A stretch of 64,000 bases of DNA from Deltaproteobacteria bacterium. GTDB taxonomy: Bacteria > Desulfobacterota_D > UBA1144 > Nemesobacterales > UBA2774. Both the position numbers and the translations under genes were made by a program. The notes beneath the pieces are model-generated. The model worked only from the letters and a program-made list of their open reading frames with translations, was not told the DNA's origin and made no database searches. The stretch covers positions 124,001 through 188,000 of the forward strand of contig JAVKFU010000020.1 of assembly GCA_040223695.1 (NCBI GenBank), given 5' to 3'. Positions 60,926-64,000 of the stretch are shown here, piece by piece. Within the stretch, counting starts at the first letter, position 1; every line of letters begins with the position of its first letter.

Positions 60926-61939
60926 CTAAGCGCCGAACACGTCAAGTATGGCTTTTTGGTATTCCTTGACCTCTTCGAAATCAAGATAATAATGGGGGGC
61001 GCTCAGTACCGGGAGGTCTATGTACTCCCTGTACCGCTCGATTTTTTTTCTGCATTCATCCGCGCTACCAACCACCGCGAAGGCATCGACCATTTCATCG
61101 CTTACGCTTTCAATCATCCCTGCGGTATCGCCCTTCAGGAAGGCCTCTCTTACCCTTTGGGTCTCCTTTTCAAAGCCGTGAAGCCTGAAGGGGGGTTGAT
61201 AGGTAAGTACTGTGGCGTAAAACGCCACGGTCGCTTTTGCGGCACGGACAGCCCGCCTTTTGTCCTCCGACACGGCGCAGGTTATTATTGAAGCGACCTT
61301 AAAATCGTCCCCGTTCCCGCCGGAATTATTTAGCCCCGTATTTATCGCCGGGCGGACGACTTCTTTCAAATAGCCGAGCGAGCATACGACATGTCCGAGA
61401 TACCCGTCGGCGGATTCCCCGGCGGCCCTGCACATATTGCTTCCGACCCCGGCGAGATAGACGGGGATATTTTCTCTCACGGGCACAAAGGGGCGGTGAT
61501 AGCCTCTGGTGCTTATATCGTAATACTCCCCTTCGTATGTAAGGGTTTTGCCGGTATGGAGATTCCCGGTAAGGAGCTTGATAACGTCAATACATTCTTT
61601 TATACGGGTAACGGGCTTCCCGTGTGAAAGGCCGTGCCACCTTTCGTTGGTACGCTTCGCCCCTGTGCCCAGACCCAGTATGAGCCTGCCTTGACAGACT
61701 TCATCGAGGTCGAGCGCCGTGAGGGAAGTGATGAGGGGGCTTCTTACAAACGCAAGCGCTACCGCTGTGCCGAGCTTTATATTCCGCGTGGCCTGAGCGA
61801 CGGGAGAGAGCTGCTGGAAAGAGGTGCGGTAAAGCTCAGTCGCCCATACGGAGTCGAACGACGCGTCCTCGGCATCACGCGCCAGCCGGACCAGGTCTGA
61901 AATCTTCCCGGCATCAAGTATCAATCCGACAGGCTTCAT
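60926..61939 (-). CDS. LLM-class (F420/FMN-dependent) oxidoreductase
   Basis: 337 residues, bacterial luciferase-like barrel. Visible: SFDSVWATELYRTSFQQLSP, TRNIKLGTAVALAFVRSPL, RLILGLGTGAKRTNERWHG, GEYYDISTRGYHRPFVP, VYLAGVGSNMCRAAGESADG. The pattern is of the mycobacterial/actinobacterial F420-linked type and often uses F420; the cofactor cannot be proven from sequence. Substrate unknown. It ends 42 bases before the TIGR01777 start. Confidence 0.85.
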   Translation of the reverse strand: MKPVGLILDAGKISDLVRLARDAEDASFDSVWATELYRTSFQQLSPVAQATRNIKLGTAVALAFVRSPLITSLTALDLDEVCQGRLILGLGTGAKRTNERWHGLSHGKPVTRIKECIDVIKLLTGNLHTGKTLTYEGEYYDISTRGYHRPFVPVRENIPVYLAGVGSNMCRAAGESADGYLGHVVCSLGYLKEVVRPAINTGLNNSGGNGDDFKVASIITCAVSEDKRRAVRAAKATVAFYATVLTYQPPFRLHGFEKETQRVREAFLKGDTAGMIESVSDEMVDAFAVVGSADECRKKIERYREYIDLPVLSAPHYYLDFEEVKEYQKAILDVFGA

Positions 61940-61963
61940 TAGCTCATACCTTCAAAAATAATA

Positions 61964-61985
61964 AAGGCGGCATGAAAGCCGCCTT
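61964..61985 (-). terminator. Intrinsic terminator after rplQ
   Basis: AAGGCGGC (61964-61971), six-base loop, GCCGCCTT (61978-61985). The minus-strand RNA continues UAUUAUUUUU. The plus strand is also followed by a T-rich run, so it can act on both strands. It marks the end of the rpoA-rplQ operon. Confidence 0.85.
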
Positions 61986-62044
61986 CCTTTTACTTTTTTC
62001 CGATTTTTTTAAGATGTTAGAGAGGAATCAAATCCTGAATACGA

Positions 62045-63016
62045 TTATTCCTCTTTCTTCTCAGGCTCGCCTTCTGCTTCGGGCATCTCATCCGCCTCTT
62101 GATCCTCTCGTTCAGGGGCGGATTCCTGAGCCTTCGCCTCTGTTTTTTCCGCCTTAGCCTCTTGTGGTTGCCCGGGCTCCGCTTCTTCCGGAGCGGCTTT
62201 GGCTTCGGGCTTCGGAGTTTCCCCAGCCTCTTCTTCAGGGGGTGCTTCCGCTTCGGCTTTTGCGGCAGTCTCTTGCGCTTCCTCCGCCGCACCATCTTCG
62301 GGCGAGGACTCTTCTTTCACCTCTTCAGGAGTTGATTCAGCTTTGGTCTTTGCAGCAGGCTCTTGAGTCTCCTGGACTGCACTCCCTTCGGCCTGAGCGG
62401 CGGGAGCTTCCGCCTCCGGCCTCTCATGTTTCGCCTCGGCTTCAGGCTTTTCCTCCGGAGTTTCCGAGACCGCAGCGGCTGTAGTAGCAGCTCCGGCTGC
62501 GGCTTTTTCTTCACCCTCTATCAATCCGAGCTCTTCCGCGGACTCCTTTTTAGAGCTTTTAGCGGACACCTGTCCCTCTTCTTCCTTTTCTATTTTTTTA
62601 GACCGCTGTTTCTTCGCGGAGGTCTTCGGAGCCTTCTTCTTTTTCTTGCGCGGTTTGTAATCTTCCTCTACTAGCTCTATCAGGGAAATCGGCGTATTGT
62701 CGCCCTTTCTGAAACCGAGCTTAATGATTCTCGTGTAACCGCCCGGACGGTCTTTGAATTTTGCGGCAATCTCATCGAATAGCTTTTTCAGAACCTCTTT
62801 ATCCCTTATGTACGCAGCAGCCTGCCTTCTCTTGTGGAGTGTCCCCTCTTTGGCGAGCGTTATCATCTTTTCCGCAACCCTTCTGAGCTCCTTTGCTTTC
62901 ATGTCTGTAGTTCTGATCCTGTCGTGACGAAATAAATCCGTAACCATATTGCGGAACATGGATTTTCTGTGTTTTGTCGTAACTCCGAGTTTGCGTCCGA
63001 GTCTTTTGTGTCTCAT
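62045..63016 (-). CDS. rplQ: 50S ribosomal protein L17 with a 200-residue acidic tail
   Basis: 323 residues against about 120 for a normal L17. The ribosomal core ([60 protein letters not shown]) ends at about 118. A Lys-rich bridge ([21 protein letters not shown]) leads to about 180 residues made almost only of Glu, Ala, Pro, Lys and Gln. The tail is low-complexity, without predicted fold, and keeps one open frame, so it is selected or tolerated. Start ATG at 63014-63016. L17 sits near the exit-tunnel area, so the tail could project from the ribosome. Confidence 0.93.
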   Translation of the reverse strand: MRHKRLGRKLGVTTKHRKSMFRNMVTDLFRHDRIRTTDMKAKELRRVAEKMITLAKEGTLHKRRQAAAYIRDKEVLKKLFDEIAAKFKDRPGGYTRIIKLGFRKGDNTPISLIELVEEDYKPRKKKKKAPKTSAKKQRSKKIEKEEEGQVSAKSSKKESAEELGLIEGEEKAAAGAATTAAAVSETPEEKPEAEAKHERPEAEAPAAQAEGSAVQETQEPAAKTKAESTPEEVKEESSPEDGAAEEAQETAAKAEAEAPPEEEAGETPKPEAKAAPEEAEPGQPQEAKAEKTEAKAQESAPEREDQEADEMPEAEGEPEKKEE

Positions 63017-63045
63017 CTTAGAGCCTCCGATTCTCTCTTACACGC

Positions 63046-64000
63046 CTATTGAGAAGCTATCTTTTCGCCCCGCTTCGCTTTTTCGTTTTCGAAGACTTCC
63101 TGATCGATCTTAAGCCCGAGGTCAAGGCCCATTTCAATCAATCTTTCCTTGATTTCAAAGAGTGAGCGTTTACCGAAATTCTCCAGATTGAGAAGATCGT
63201 CTTCAGACTTTTGAACAAGGTCTCCGGCATATTCGATACCCGCCTTTCTCAGACAGTTAAGCGATCTGGCGGAAAGATCCATTTCCTCAATAGTATTAAA
63301 AAGTATTTCTTCCGTTCCTTTTATCTCCTGTGTGTCTTCGCTCTCGGGAACCTCGTCGACCTCCGCTTCGTCGAAATTAATGAATACCGAAAGCTGGTTC
63401 TTTATTATCTTGGACGCGTAAGCGAGCGAGTCCTCGGGCAAGACGGTTCCGTTCGTCCATATTTCAAGTGTAAGTCTCTGGAAGTCCGTACGTCTTCCCA
63501 CGCGCGAGTTCGTAACGGCATAATTAACCTTTCTTACCGGCGAGAACAGCGCGTCTATCGGAATAACCCCTATGGTGTTCTGTATCTCGCCCCTTCTTTC
63601 GACCGGCTCATACCCCCTACCCATCTCGACGGTCATCTCCATCTCGAGCTTGGCGCCTTCGGCCAGTGTTGCTACGTGATAATCCGGGTTGAGTATTTCC
63701 ACGTTATGACCGGTGGATATGTCGCCTGCCTTTATATCGCACTCTCCCTGTCCGCTTACGGTTATCATCTGGGGCTCATAGGTGTGCATTTTAAGCTCTA
63801 TGCCCTTGAGGTTAAGTATTATCTCGGTGACGTCCTCTTTAACCCCCGGTATAGACGAGAACTCATGCAGCACCCCGTCTATTTTTATTGAAGTTATCGC
63901 GGGACCCTGAATGGAAGACAGCAGAACCCTTCTTAAAGCGTTCCCCAATGTTACCCCGTATCCACGTTCCAGAGGCTCACATACGAATTTTGAGTAAAAT
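63046..64000 (-). CDS. rpoA: RNA polymerase alpha subunit (5' end outside window)
   Basis: The gene runs off the right edge; about 318 codons are visible, with the frame already open at 64000 as YSKFVCEPLERGYGVTLGNALRR. That VTLGNALRRVLLSS is the dimerisation signature of alpha-NTD, so the true start lies beyond the window and the apparent start at 63948 is an internal Leu codon. Alpha-CTD: LSARSLNCLRKAGIEYAGDLVQ and NFGKRSLFEIKERL, the DNA- and activator-contact helices. Followed by rplQ after 29 bases. Confidence 0.97.
   Translation of the reverse strand, partial: FYSKFVCEPLERGYGVTLGNALRRVLLSSIQGPAITSIKIDGVLHEFSSIPGVKEDVTEIILNLKGIELKMHTYEPQMITVSGQGECDIKAGDISTGHNVEILNPDYHVATLAEGAKLEMEMTVEMGRGYEPVERRGEIQNTIGVIPIDALFSPVRKVNYAVTNSRVGRRTDFQRLTLEIWTNGTVLPEDSLAYASKIIKNQLSVFINFDEAEVDEVPESEDTQEIKGTEEILFNTIEEMDLSARSLNCLRKAGIEYAGDLVQKSEDDLLNLENFGKRSLFEIKERLIEMGLDLGLKIDQEVFENEKAKRGEKIASQ

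Noticed and set aside
63211-63891. 226-codon plus-strand open frame opposite rpoA
   Set aside because: Shadow of an essential gene with all alpha-subunit motifs; no start signals.
1-64000. tRNA, rRNA, CRISPR array, prophage or intact transposon
   Set aside because: Read through both strands for T-loop motifs, regular spaced repeats, integrase or transposase proteins and found none.

Overview
The window is a chromosomal stretch of a diderm (Gram-negative) bacterium. Lgt and Lnt lipoprotein maturation enzymes, TolB, a Wza-type outer-membrane exporter, an outer-membrane porin and lipoboxes all point to an outer membrane. Codon use and protein sequences do not match any familiar model genus; an uncultured lineage near the old Deltaproteobacteria or Dadabacteria is a low-confidence guess. 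No tRNA, rRNA, CRISPR array, intact transposon or phage gene was seen.

Layout. (1) 1-9.1 kb, mostly minus strand: a detoxification island with an SDR, a dihydrolipoyl-dehydrogenase-like flavoprotein, two glutathione S-transferases and an MhqO/MhqD-like dioxygenase-hydrolase pair. Two small cysteine-bearing regulators (HxlR and TetR/NemR-like) sit beside visible palindromic operators. A DUF2461 gene here is broken by a frameshift. (2) 9.1-19.6 kb: housekeeping genes (thpR, tolB, an HNH nuclease, a 50-residue membrane peptide + lgt + lnt, hisD-hisC) and an unrecognised 428-residue protein behind a consensus promoter. (3) 19.8-52.7 kb: a large exopolysaccharide locus. The plus strand carries a FecR-like secreted protein, Wza and Wzc homologues, a TPR protein, two O-antigen ligase/polymerase-type membrane proteins, a Wzm/Wzt ABC exporter, about nine glycosyltransferases, a polysaccharide deacetylase, a D-glucuronyl C5-epimerase homologue and an AsnB-type amidotransferase. 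(4) 52.9-56.3 kb: a Fur-box-controlled porin followed by a covalent-FMN-type periplasmic protein and a four-helix membrane protein, then a small Cys-rich protein. (5) 56.3-64 kb: a repeat-rich gap, a Sel1-repeat lipoprotein, metF, a ubiE/menG methyltransferase, pdxH, two oxidoreductases, and the rplQ-rpoA end of a ribosomal operon. L17 carries an unusual acidic tail of about 200 residues.

The most interesting system is a second layer hidden inside the polysaccharide locus. Three minus-strand transcription units run against the plus-strand biosynthetic genes, and each has a -24/-12 (sigma-54) promoter with exactly the right spacing. They are (a) a FIST sensor protein plus histidine kinase, (b) an initiating sugar transferase fused to two MshEN-like modules, a known c-di-GMP-binding fold, and (c) a secreted DNRLRE/parallel beta-helix protein whose leader holds a clear GEMM-I c-di-GMP riboswitch followed by a hairpin that can mask the Shine-Dalgarno sequence. 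Together they suggest that polymer initiation and a matrix or polymer-modifying protein are switched on by sigma-54 signalling and tuned by c-di-GMP at both protein and RNA level, while the bulk plus-strand operon uses ordinary sigma-70 promoters. The polymer is probably uronic-acid rich and glycosaminoglycan-like.
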